From an uncultured Eubacteriales bacterium (lineage in GTDB: Bacteria; Bacillota; Clostridia; Peptostreptococcales; Anaerovoracaceae): DNA of 64,000 nt. The stretch is from NCBI GenBank assembly GCA_900545135.1, contig UQXL01000006.1:1-64000 (forward strand). Direction: 5' to 3'. Shown piece by piece: positions 22,927 to 31,241 of the stretch (within the stretch, counting starts at the first letter, position 1; each line of letters begins with the position of its first letter). The notes under the pieces are model-generated. The model did not search any database. It saw only the letters and a program-made list of their open reading frames with translations, and was not told where the DNA came from. Position numbers and translations under genes: made by a program.

Positions 22927-24213
22927 ATGAAAGGTACAGAAATTAAAGATTTAAGGGCGAGAGCCATTATCGACTGCAAGGGCAAGCCGCTCCTTGAAGT
23001 CGACGTTATAACTGAAGACGGCGTAATGGGAAGAGGTGCTTCTCCTTCCGGAATTTCCGCTGGAGAGCATGAAGCCATGGTATTAAGAGACGGGGACAAG
23101 AACTGGTACGACGGCAACGGAGTATACAAGGCTGTTGAAATGGCTGAAAAGGTAATTCTGCCGGCGATAAAGGGACTTGATGTTCTGGATCAGAAAGCTG
23201 TAGACCAGGCTATGATTGATCTGGATGGAACGAATAATAAATCAAAACTTGGTGGAAACACCACTTATTCCACTTCAATGGCAGTAATGCGCGCCGCATG
23301 CAGCATTCTTCACGTGCCTCAGTATAAATATCTTGCAGAGGGCGAGATAAAGACTATTCCGCTCCCTACCTCCGATTTCTTTGCAGGGGGAAGCTATGAG
23401 CAGGATACTATGCCGGTTCAGGAATGTACGATAATTCCTTACAAGGCGGCCAGCATCGAGGAGGCTACGGCTATTCTTTGCAAGGTATACAAGCTGCTGC
23501 CTGATGTAATAAGAGAATTTCAGGGGGGAAGAAGACCTGAAATAGGAGCAATGTCTGAGTTTATGGCACCTTCAACCGAGTTTATGGACTGCCTTGATAT
23601 TTTATGGGAAACTTGTAAGAGAGCAGGATGCGAGGATAAGATAGGCTTCCATATGGACTGCGCTTTCAGTGAAATTTATAATGCTGACAGAAAAACCTAC
23701 AATTACTGCGGCAGGGAGATAGATACCGACGAAGTTATAGGTATACTTAAAGAGGCGACAGAAAAGTACAACTTCCTTTATCTTGAAGATCCTCTGGACG
23801 AAAATGACTGGGAAGGCTGGGCAAAGGCGTCAAGAATACTTACAAGAACCACCCTCTGTGGAGATGATTTGACTGTTACCAACATAGAGAAGCTTAAGAA
23901 GGCTGTAGATATGGGAGCCTGCGGTTCATTTATCTTCAAGCCTAATCAGGTGGGAACGGTTACAGAAGCCATGGCAGCTCAGAAATATGCCATCGAGCAC
24001 GGAATGTTCTCGGTGCCATCCATAAGAGCCGGCGGCGTCAGCGACGACCCTGTGGCTGATATGGGAACGGCCGGAGGAGCTGCGGCTGTTAAGCTGGGAC
24101 CTCCTAAATTCGGTCACGCTATTCATATAGTAAACTCGCTGCTCAGAGCAGAAAGCGAGATTGAAGGTTCAAAACCGTTTGATTTTACCCCTTTCATCAA
24201 GTGGGACAAATAG
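22927..24213 (+). CDS. Divergent enolase-superfamily protein
   Basis: 428 residues aligning to enolase from end to end: RAIIDCKGKPLLEVDV, LRDGDKNWYDGNGVYKAVE, DLDGTNNKSKLGGN, LEDPL and CGDDLTVTN. The metal ligands (D244, E287, D313) and the two lysines (K338, K389) are kept. Other catalytic positions differ: the SHAGN loop reads SYEQD (H to Y157), the GDEGGFAP loop with its catalytic glutamate reads GAMSEFMAP, and SHRSGE reads SIRAGG. It is therefore unlikely to be the housekeeping enolase. It may dehydrate a related 2-phospho-acid made by the kinase next door, which is inference. AGGAGG precedes the ATG. Last gene of the operon. Confidence 0.85.
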   Translation: MKGTEIKDLRARAIIDCKGKPLLEVDVITEDGVMGRGASPSGISAGEHEAMVLRDGDKNWYDGNGVYKAVEMAEKVILPAIKGLDVLDQKAVDQAMIDLDGTNNKSKLGGNTTYSTSMAVMRAACSILHVPQYKYLAEGEIKTIPLPTSDFFAGGSYEQDTMPVQECTIIPYKAASIEEATAILCKVYKLLPDVIREFQGGRRPEIGAMSEFMAPSTEFMDCLDILWETCKRAGCEDKIGFHMDCAFSEIYNADRKTYNYCGREIDTDEVIGILKEATEKYNFLYLEDPLDENDWEGWAKASRILTRTTLCGDDLTVTNIEKLKKAVDMGACGSFIFKPNQVGTVTEAMAAQKYAIEHGMFSVPSIRAGGVSDDPVADMGTAGGAAAVKLGPPKFGHAIHIVNSLLRAESEIEGSKPFDFTPFIKWDK

Positions 24214-24236
24214 TGTATAATAGGAATTAACCTATT

Positions 24237-24267
24237 AGAGAGGTCTCTTTAGGCCTCTCTTTTGTTT
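24237..24267 (+). terminator. Terminator of the sigma-54 operon
   Basis: AGAGAGG (24237-24243) pairs with CCTCTCT (24254-24260), followed by TTTGTTT. It lies 24 bases behind the enolase-like stop. Confidence 0.8.
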
Positions 24268-24323
24268 GCAATATATATAGGTGTTTAGGAAATTTGAATT
24301 TCAGAAGCAGAGGTAATTTATAT

Positions 24324-25310
24324 ATGGCTAAGATGATGAAGACGACGGGCGAAAGGCCTGCGGAAAAGATCGCCGGAGGAAGAAAAGAATACAGACAGGG
24401 AATGACGTCTGCGCTGATGTGCAGCTTTTTTTGGGGAATTCTGCCTATATACTGGCAGTTGCTTCGCCCTATAGATTCATCTGTAATAATATTTTACAGG
24501 ATAGTTTTGGTGGCGGCAGTAAGCTTGATTGGAGCTCTCTTATTTCACAGTAGAGAGGAAATATCAGCTCCGCTTAAAGATAAGAAGCTTGTGGCTAAAT
24601 ATGCTCTTGCCGGACTTTTGATAACAGTCAACTGGTCCATATACATATGGGCGGTCAACGCTGATTTTGTAATACAGACTTCCATAGGATATTACATAGA
24701 GCCTCTGGTGGTATGTGTATTCGGAATAGTTTTATTTAAGGAAAAACTAAGTAAGTATAAGATGATTGCTCTTGTCTTTGCTGCGGCGGGAGTAGCGGCT
24801 GTCATTGCATATTTCAGAGAAATTCCTTTAATAGCCTTAGGCCTGGCTTTGACTTTCGCCGTATATGCGGCGGCAAAGAAGAACTTTTCTCTTCCGCCTA
24901 TCATATCCTTGTTTTATGAAACGGTGTTCCTTGTGCCGATAGCTCTTGGCGTAATCATATATCTTGAAGTTTCCGGCAAGGGAGCTTTAAGTGTAGGCGA
25001 TCCTTTTAAATTTGCCCTGCTGATGTTGTGCGGATTATTTACGGCTTTACCGCTTGGACTTTTTGCCAACGCAGCGAGAAAGCTAAACCTCTTCGTCGTC
25101 GGGCTTACTGAATACATTTCGCCTACGCTGTCGCTGTTTATCGGGATATTTTTGTTTAAAGAGCCCTTTGAAAGCATACAGCTGGTTGCTTTTGCCATAA
25201 TATGGGTCGGTCTGATTTTCTTCAGCTACGGGGAATACAGAGAAAGCCGGGAACGCCATAGCACAGACTGCTGCGGAGGAGAGGAGAAGTTGTCGGATGA
25301 AAGAAAATAA
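24324..25310 (+). CDS. RarD-type EamA-family transporter
   Basis: 328-residue membrane protein with about ten hydrophobic spans after a polar N-terminus. MTSALMCSFFWGILPIYWQLL, the VNWSIYIWAVN region and GLTEYISPTLSLFIGIFLFKEPF are typical of RarD-like drug/metabolite exporters. AGAGGTAA before the ATG at 24324 is preferred over an in-frame ATG at 24294. The substrate is unknown. Its end overlaps the next gene by 14 bases, so the two transporters are probably made together. Confidence 0.88.
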   Translation: MAKMMKTTGERPAEKIAGGRKEYRQGMTSALMCSFFWGILPIYWQLLRPIDSSVIIFYRIVLVAAVSLIGALLFHSREEISAPLKDKKLVAKYALAGLLITVNWSIYIWAVNADFVIQTSIGYYIEPLVVCVFGIVLFKEKLSKYKMIALVFAAAGVAAVIAYFREIPLIALGLALTFAVYAAAKKNFSLPPIISLFYETVFLVPIALGVIIYLEVSGKGALSVGDPFKFALLMLCGLFTALPLGLFANAARKLNLFVVGLTEYISPTLSLFIGIFLFKEPFESIQLVAFAIIWVGLIFFSYGEYRESRERHSTDCCGGEEKLSDERK

Positions 25311-27291
25311 AAAACTTAATGCGTTAAACGTAGCCGGATTATATGTGGGAGCTATCATAGGTGCAGGCTTTGCCTCAGGCAGAGAAATATGGCAGTTTTT
25401 CGGACTGTTTGGAGAGAAGGGGATTTACGGAGTGGTGATATTTGCGTTGCTATTCTTTGCCATAGGTCACTTTATAAGATATATCGCATTGAAGCTGGAT
25501 ACTGACGACATGGGAGCGATAATAGTCCCGGGAGGAAACAAGAAGCTGGAAAAGATAGTTGGATGCTTCATGGCGATTATTCTGGCAAATGTGCTGGTTA
25601 TAATGACCGCTGCGGGAAGCTCTCTTCTCAATCAGCAGATCGGACTTCCGTATTGGAGCGGAGGAATAATAATAACGGTAATGGTTGTGGCGACTGTACT
25701 TGGAGATTTTGAAAGGCTTTCCAGGATATTCAAGTGGATAATGCCGGTGCTGTGCGCCGCTATAGTTATAACCTGCGGTATCGTTATCTTAGTATATCCC
25801 GATTCAAAAGATATGCAAAATGTATATATAGAGCCTTCTCCTACTGCGCCCAACTGGATTTCTTCAGCATTTTCATATACTGCTTATAACGTACTTGCTC
25901 TGATTTCAATAGTAGCTGCCGCTTCGCTCAATTCGAAAAGCAAGGCGGCGTCAGGCACGGGAGTGAGCGCAGGAGGTATCTTCTTAGGAGCGCTGGCTAT
26001 GATGGTACTGTTTACCGTGCAGCGGGACATGATTTTTTCCAGAGATACCGATATGCCTGTCTTGGGATATGCCAACAGAGTCTCCGACGTTTTGGGCTGG
26101 GCATATACCTTTATAATGTTTTTTACGGTTTACTCCGCTGCCGCAGGTAATTTTTACGGGTTCTCGACGAGAATCAAGGAGGGACATGGCAAAAAAAGGA
26201 TAGTGATAGGAGCTGCGGCAGTCGCATATCTGGTGGGACTTATAGGATTTAAAAATATAGTAAAGTACGTTTCTCCTATAATGGGATATATCGGAATAGT
26301 GATAATATTGATGCTTTCATGCAACTTTATATCGGTTTGGAATAGGGAGAGAAAGATGAAAAACAGTAGTAAAGCAGCTTGCAATGCTCATAAAAAGACT
26401 TTACCTGAGCCTCTTGTCGACGTCACAGGGGGGCCCGGCGGAATGTCCGTATTGATAAGGGGTAATAAGACAGTTCTCCATGACTGCGGTATGGCATGTT
26501 TTCATCATCAGCTCATAGAAAACATAGAGAAAGAGCTGAAAGGCAGGGATTTAGACTATATAATTCTTTCCCATTCTCATTACGATCATATGGGAGCCTT
26601 ACCATATCTTCTGAAGAGATGGCCAAAAGTAAAGGTGTGCGCAGGAGAGAAAACTCAGAGCGTGTTCGAGCGAAAAGGCGCTATAGCTATGATAGAGGAA
26701 ATGGGAAAAAACGCTGCGGAATTTTACGGAAAAGATGCGAAAGACGTAACGGCGAAAGGCCTGAGAGTAGACGTAGTCTTGAAAGACGGAGATATTTTGG
26801 ATTTGGGATATGAAAAAATACTCTGCTTTGAGACTAAAGGTCATACCGATTGCAGTATGTCATTTTTCCTCAAACCTTACGGCATAATATTTGCCAGCGA
26901 ATCCACAGGCGTACTTGAGAAGGAAGGAATAATTCATACCTCTGTCCTTAAGAGTTATGACGAAAGTCTGGAATCCGCGCGCCTGCTTAAGCTTTTGCCA
27001 TGTAGCCATATAATAATTCCTCATTACGGAGCTTTGGATGAGAATCTTAAAGACAAGTATTTCGATATGTATATAGAAGCGGCGGAAAAAGAAAGAAAGC
27101 TGCTGCAGCTCTGGATAAGTCGGGGGCTTTCTTCTGAAGAAGTTTTCAATAAACATAAGGAAATCTACTGGAGCGAAAAAAGAGCGTTGGAACAGCCTTT
27201 CAGAGCTTACAAGATGAATACTGAAATCACGATAAGGATGCTCATGAAAGAAATGAAAGAAGAAAAAGAGGGAAGCAAAAAAGAACAATAA
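25297..27291 (+). CDS. YkvI-like membrane transporter fused to a metallo-beta-lactamase-fold hydrolase
   Basis: 664 residues in one frame. Residues 1 to about 350 form a YkvI-type transporter (AGLYVGAIIGAGFASGREIWQFF at the start, about ten membrane spans). From about 365 to 600 lies an MBL-fold domain with HSHYDH, GHTDCSMSF and PHYG as metal-site motifs; the C-terminus is Lys/Glu-rich. The usual YkvI protein ends where the MBL part begins. An internal ATG at 26356 with AGGGAGAG upstream could allow the hydrolase to be made separately. Fusion of these two families is unusual in my experience. The MBL part would face the cytoplasm or outside depending on topology, and its substrate is unknown. 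Confidence 0.85.
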   Translation: MKENKKLNALNVAGLYVGAIIGAGFASGREIWQFFGLFGEKGIYGVVIFALLFFAIGHFIRYIALKLDTDDMGAIIVPGGNKKLEKIVGCFMAIILANVLVIMTAAGSSLLNQQIGLPYWSGGIIITVMVVATVLGDFERLSRIFKWIMPVLCAAIVITCGIVILVYPDSKDMQNVYIEPSPTAPNWISSAFSYTAYNVLALISIVAAASLNSKSKAASGTGVSAGGIFLGALAMMVLFTVQRDMIFSRDTDMPVLGYANRVSDVLGWAYTFIMFFTVYSAAAGNFYGFSTRIKEGHGKKRIVIGAAAVAYLVGLIGFKNIVKYVSPIMGYIGIVIILMLSCNFISVWNRERKMKNSSKAACNAHKKTLPEPLVDVTGGPGGMSVLIRGNKTVLHDCGMACFHHQLIENIEKELKGRDLDYIILSHSHYDHMGALPYLLKRWPKVKVCAGEKTQSVFERKGAIAMIEEMGKNAAEFYGKDAKDVTAKGLRVDVVLKDGDILDLGYEKILCFETKGHTDCSMSFFLKPYGIIFASESTGVLEKEGIIHTSVLKSYDESLESARLLKLLPCSHIIIPHYGALDENLKDKYFDMYIEAAEKERKLLQLWISRGLSSEEVFNKHKEIYWSEKRALEQPFRAYKMNTEITIRMLMKEMKEEKEGSKKEQ

Positions 27292-27426
27292 AAAAGTAAC
27301 TTCAAGGCGAAGAACAACTGTAATGAATCCGTCCGTTATATTTTTAAAGAAGCGTTGCTGCTCAAATATCGTCGTCACCTATAGAAAATATATTTGTGCA
27401 GCATAATTTTTATTGAAAATAACCAT

Positions 27427-27455
27427 TTAACATTAAGATTTGCTTTTATTATAAT
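27427..27455 (+). promoter_or_regulatory. Sigma-70 type promoter of the NMT1-like ABC operon
   Basis: TTAACA (27427-27432) and TATAAT (27450-27455) are 17 bases apart, about 50 bases before the lipoprotein ATG. I see no TPP riboswitch in the 217-base gap, although the binding protein is NMT1/ThiY-like. Confidence 0.75.
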
Positions 27456-27508
27456 ATATAAGCGGTGTTAAACCGGAAATACATTTTAGAAAAGGACGGA
27501 ATATAATT

Positions 27509-28528
27509 ATGAAGAAAAAAATCGCAGCTGCCATGTTGGCTGTAATGATGGTTGGATGCTTAATTTTAAGCGGATGCAGCGGTGACAAAGACGATAAAAA
27601 AGACGGTGCAACGGGAGAATCTGTTTCTGTTAAGATTTCAGCAATAAATGCCGTATCATGGGCGCCTTTGTTTATAGCTGAATCAGAGGGCTTTTTTGAG
27701 GAAGAGGGATTGGACGTTGAATTTACAACTCCGGGAGGCCCTAAGGGCTTTCAGGCCATGCATGCAGGAGACTGCGATTTTGCCATGCTTTCTCAGGAGC
27801 CGCTTCTCATAGCCCAAGAGCAGGGAATGGAGTCGACTATAATAGCGACGATGCTTGATTCAAGGGTTTACGGAATAATTTCAACGCCTGATATTAAAAG
27901 CATTGAACAGCTTAAAGGAAAGACCATTTTCGGAAGCGACGCAGGAAGTGCGCCTTATACCTTTGTAAACAATGTGCTGAAAATTGCAGGCCTTGATCCT
28001 CTCAAGGATGTAAACTTTGTTCAGATAGGAGACAACAACGCGGGACTTCAGGCATTCCTGAACGGAGAAGTGGACGCAGCGTTTGTCAACATGTATTCGC
28101 TCCCTGTAGCCAAAGATTTTGATTACAATATTTTAGTAGATACGACTGAGGCTGAGCAGTGTGAAAAGTATTTAGGTTCGGCGGAATTCCCGGCTGAAAT
28201 GCTTTGCGCAACCTCCGAGTACGTGAAGGAAAATCCGGAAATATGTTAGAAGGTTGTGAATGCTCTTGTGAAGGCTCAGAAATGGATAGCAGAACATAGC
28301 GAGGCGGAAGTGGGAGCTTCTCTTAAACCGGTGTTCGGAGATATTGAAGAAGACGTAATCGCAGAGCAGGTAGCGCTTATAAAAAGCAAATTCTCCAAGG
28401 ACTGCATGATAACCGAAGAGGGACAAAAGGCAGTAATAGATATGTGCGTAGAAGCAGGTATTATTAAGGAAGCTATTCCGTATGAAGAAATAGTTGATAT
28501 GTCATTTGTTAAAAACGTTGAAAAATAG
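27509..28528 (+). pseudogene. NMT1/SsuA-like ABC substrate-binding lipoprotein, split by one amber codon
   Basis: The signal peptide ends in the lipobox LSGC (C23), then comes a periplasmic-binding fold of the NMT1/TauA/SsuA type (WAPLFIAESEGFFEEEGLDVEFTTPGG). The frame reads YVKENPEIC, then TAG (28247-28249), and continues in the same frame as KVVNALVKAQKWIAEHSEAEV to a normal end at 28528. The full 338-residue size fits the family, and a CAG-to-TAG change is the simplest cause. The truncated 246-residue product lacks the C-terminal lobe helices. The ATPase and permease genes are intact, so the loss may be recent, suppressed, or a sequence error. Confidence 0.88.
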
Positions 28529-28551
28529 CAGAGGAATTAAAGCTTAAATAA

Positions 28552-29556
28552 ATGAGTTACATTGAACTTACAAATATAAGGAAGAGCTTTGACTGTAAAG
28601 AAATACTCAAAGATGTAAACTTATCTGTTGAAAAGGGAGAGTTTGTAACTTTTCTGGGCTCATCAGGCTGCGGAAAGACTACGCTTCTGAGATGTCTTAT
28701 AGGCCTTGAATCCGTTGACAGCGGCTCCATAATATTGGACGGAAAAGATGTTACGGGAGTTCCGGCGCAAAAAAGAGGAATCAATATGATTTTTCAGCAA
28801 TACTGTCTGTTTCCGACTATGAATCTTTATGATAACGTGTCTTTCGGACTGCGCATGAAAAAGGTTGATAAAAAGGAAATACAGGAAAGAGTGGGCGATA
28901 TGCTGAGGATGGTGAATATGCAGGAGCATGCCGATAAATATCCTTATCAATTGTCCGGCGGAGAGCAGCAAAGGGCTGCCTTAGCCAGATGCCTCGTAAT
29001 GGAGCCAAAGGTTCTGCTGCTGGATGAGCCGTTCAGTGCAATAGATGCAAAGCTGAGAAAAGAATTACAGATATATCTCAAGGAAATTCACAAAAAATTT
29101 AATATGACGTCAATATTTGTTACTCATGACCAGGAAGAGGCTATGAGAATGTCAGATACCATACATCTTTTTCATGAAGGCGTTTTGGAACAGTCGGCTT
29201 CTCCTTACAGCATATATACAAATCCGAAAACTCCGTATGTAGCGAGCTTCATTGGAAGCTATAACCTTCTTTTGGAGGAGGACTTTGAAAGGCTTACGGG
29301 AGTGAGAAAGACGGTAGCTGTAAGACCTGAGATAATTCAGGCTTCAAATGAAGCTTTTGAAAAGGATAAGGATTATTATTATTTTGAAGGTCGTATCACG
29401 AAGCAGATTCCTCAAGGCAGCATAATACGTCGGTCGGTAAAAGTCGACGAGCTTTGCGAAATCAATATAGATCAGATATATTATAATGATTTGACGGAAA
29501 AAATCGGGGACTATCTGTATATGCGTGTGAAAAAGACAGACGTCGTTCATTTTTAG
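28552..29556 (+). CDS. ABC transporter ATPase with TOBE-like C-terminus
   Basis: 334 residues. Walker A GSSGCGKTT, the Q-loop FQQYCLFP, signature LSGGEQQRAALARCL, Walker B VLLLDEPFSAID and the switch histidine in VTHDQEEAM are all present. The last 90 or so residues form a TOBE-like domain. It powers uptake through the permease encoded at 30324. Relatives drive import of sulfonates, nitrate, pyrimidine precursors or polyamines. It follows the broken binding-protein gene by 23 bases. Confidence 0.93.
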   Translation: MSYIELTNIRKSFDCKEILKDVNLSVEKGEFVTFLGSSGCGKTTLLRCLIGLESVDSGSIILDGKDVTGVPAQKRGINMIFQQYCLFPTMNLYDNVSFGLRMKKVDKKEIQERVGDMLRMVNMQEHADKYPYQLSGGEQQRAALARCLVMEPKVLLLDEPFSAIDAKLRKELQIYLKEIHKKFNMTSIFVTHDQEEAMRMSDTIHLFHEGVLEQSASPYSIYTNPKTPYVASFIGSYNLLLEEDFERLTGVRKTVAVRPEIIQASNEAFEKDKDYYYFEGRITKQIPQGSIIRRSVKVDELCEINIDQIYYNDLTEKIGDYLYMRVKKTDVVHF

Positions 29557-29575
29557 TTTTCCGGGAGAAGTAAAG

Positions 29576-30370
29576 ATGGAATTGAAAAAAACAGCTAAAA
29601 TTATAGAGGCCCTGCTCAAGATAAGCCGCAGACCAGTAGGAGTAAAACTTGTACACAGCAGGGAAGAATTTATGAAATATGACGGAATAACGCTGAGCAG
29701 ACCGCTATCATATTGCGTGGCCGTAAAAAGCGCTTCGCTTGGTCACTCTATCAAAATAGACCGCAAGACTGCAGGCTGTTTCGGAGGAAACAGAGCCTTG
29801 GGACTCAGCGAATGCGACGAAGCTTTCAAGAGCGGGGCAGGCGGTTTTGGGTTGGGCCTTTACAGCTCGCCTGAAACAGCGGCCGCAGTCGCCGATGCCT
29901 TACCGAGATGCTCTCCTGATACTTATGGAGTTATAGTAAAGCCGCTGGAATATTTTGAAACTGATCCCGACGTTGTATTGCTCATATCAGATACAAGGGA
30001 AGCTATGAGAATTTTTCAAGGATACACATATACTTACGGACTGACGAAGGGGCTGAACATATCAGGAAACCAGGCAGTCTGCGTCGAAGCTACGGTAACG
30101 CCTATGTTTACCGGTGAAATGAACGTAACTATGCTCTGTTCAGGAACAAGGTATAAAGCAGAATGGAAGGGCTCAGAAGTCATATGCGGAATACCGATGA
30201 AAAAGATAGGAGGTCTTTTGTCCGGCCTTAAAGGAACAGTGAACGCAGTGGAGATGGACGGAAGAAAGAAAGAAATTGAAAAAGAACTTAGCAAATTGGA
30301 AGAATTGGATTTTGTAATAGACTATGGAAAAACTTATTTCACGACGTGCAAAAAAGAGCGCAGGCAATAA
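29576..30370 (+). CDS. DUF169 family protein
   Basis: 264 residues of the DUF169 family: SRRPVGVKLVHSREEF, the CVAVKSASLGHSIKI segment, CFGGNRALGLSE and CSGTRYKAEWKGSEVICGIP with conserved cysteines. The function of the family is not established. Members are common in anaerobes and sometimes sit near C1 or ABC transporter genes. Here it lies between the ATPase and permease genes of one transporter operon and overlaps the permease by up to 47 bases. That position suggests it handles or senses the imported compound, which is inference only. Confidence 0.85.
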   Translation: MELKKTAKIIEALLKISRRPVGVKLVHSREEFMKYDGITLSRPLSYCVAVKSASLGHSIKIDRKTAGCFGGNRALGLSECDEAFKSGAGGFGLGLYSSPETAAAVADALPRCSPDTYGVIVKPLEYFETDPDVVLLISDTREAMRIFQGYTYTYGLTKGLNISGNQAVCVEATVTPMFTGEMNVTMLCSGTRYKAEWKGSEVICGIPMKKIGGLLSGLKGTVNAVEMDGRKKEIEKELSKLEELDFVIDYGKTYFTTCKKERRQ

Positions 30371-31145
30371 TGGTATAGCTATGCCCATAAGAGTCATGCT
30401 GCTGGCGGCATTTCTCGTGTTATGGGAAATAATCGCAAAAAATAATGTTAAAGTTGCTTTTTATACCAGCTATCCAAGCGAAATCTTCCGTGATCTGCTT
30501 GAATTTATAAAGGTGGGAGACGCTTGGAGCCATATTGGAACTACGGTAGGAGAGGCTTATTTGGGATTGCTTTACGGGATAGTATTAGGAGTCGGCTTTG
30601 GTGTACTGTTCAGCCAGTTTAAGATTATAGGAAAAATTTTTGTTCCTATAATATCTGTAGTGCAGGGAATACCTCAGCTTACTTTAGCGCCGCTTTATAT
30701 TCTTTGGTTTGGCATAGGGTTTACCTCTAAGGTTGTTTTGTCAACTTTAATGGTGTTCTTCAATGTGTTTTTTTCGACATATAACGCCATTAAAAACATA
30801 GATCAACGGCTGATAGAATCAGCCACCCTTTTAGGTGCCAATAAGAAACAGATACTATGGCATATTGTAATCCCATCAAGTATGCCGTGGATTATGTCAG
30901 GCGTAAGAATAGGCGCCAGCGTTTGCATGATAGGCGCTATAATAGGAGAATATATAGGTGCCTCTAAGGGGCTCGGCTGGATGGTTACTTACGCTTCATC
31001 TTTTTTCCAGATTGAGAGAGTCATGTCCTGCATTTTTATTCTTATGCTTATAGGCTTGATAGTTTCGTGGATTCTGGAAAAGGTAGAGTCGCATTTGCTG
31101 AGATGGAGAGCAGAAACCAATCTGGCAATGAGAACAGAAGGGTGA
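30324..31145 (+). CDS. ABC transporter permease (SsuC/TauC type)
   Basis: 273 residues with about six membrane spans. The EAA loop appears around LIESATLLGANKKQILWHIVIPSSMPWIMSGVRIGASVCMIGAIIGEYIGA. It forms the membrane channel for the ATPase at 28552. The chosen ATG overlaps the DUF169 gene by 47 bases with a poor ribosome site. An ATG at 30381 (MPIRVMLL) is a realistic alternative start that would avoid the overlap and begin just before the first span. Confidence 0.9.
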   Translation: MEKLISRRAKKSAGNNGIAMPIRVMLLAAFLVLWEIIAKNNVKVAFYTSYPSEIFRDLLEFIKVGDAWSHIGTTVGEAYLGLLYGIVLGVGFGVLFSQFKIIGKIFVPIISVVQGIPQLTLAPLYILWFGIGFTSKVVLSTLMVFFNVFFSTYNAIKNIDQRLIESATLLGANKKQILWHIVIPSSMPWIMSGVRIGASVCMIGAIIGEYIGASKGLGWMVTYASSFFQIERVMSCIFILMLIGLIVSWILEKVESHLLRWRAETNLAMRTEG

Positions 31146-31177
31146 ACAAGCGGCTGTTTTTGATATGATTATTACTA

Positions 31178-31226
31178 AAAGCCGGAGACTGTCAGCTTTG
31201 ACTGTCCCCGGCTTTAATATTTTTTG
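31178..31226. terminator. Terminator between the ABC operon and metY
   Basis: AAAGCCGG (31178-31185) pairs with CCGGCTTT (31208-31215), followed by AATATTTTTT. It serves the plus-strand ABC operon. With A residues on the other flank it may also act on the convergent metY transcript. Confidence 0.8.
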
Positions 31227-31241
31227 CTTGATAAAAGTTTT

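Noticed and set aside
22927..24213. Annotating this gene as housekeeping enolase
   Set aside because: Several catalytic loop residues are replaced, and the gene sits at the end of an inducible-looking operon away from glycolytic genes.
27292..27508. TPP riboswitch ahead of the NMT1-like transporter
   Set aside because: The conserved TPP riboswitch core sequences are not present in this gap.
28247..28249. Pyrrolysine or selenocysteine decoding of the internal stops
   Set aside because: No supporting RNA structure was seen after the stops and no pyl or sel genes lie in the window; single mutations explain the data more simply.
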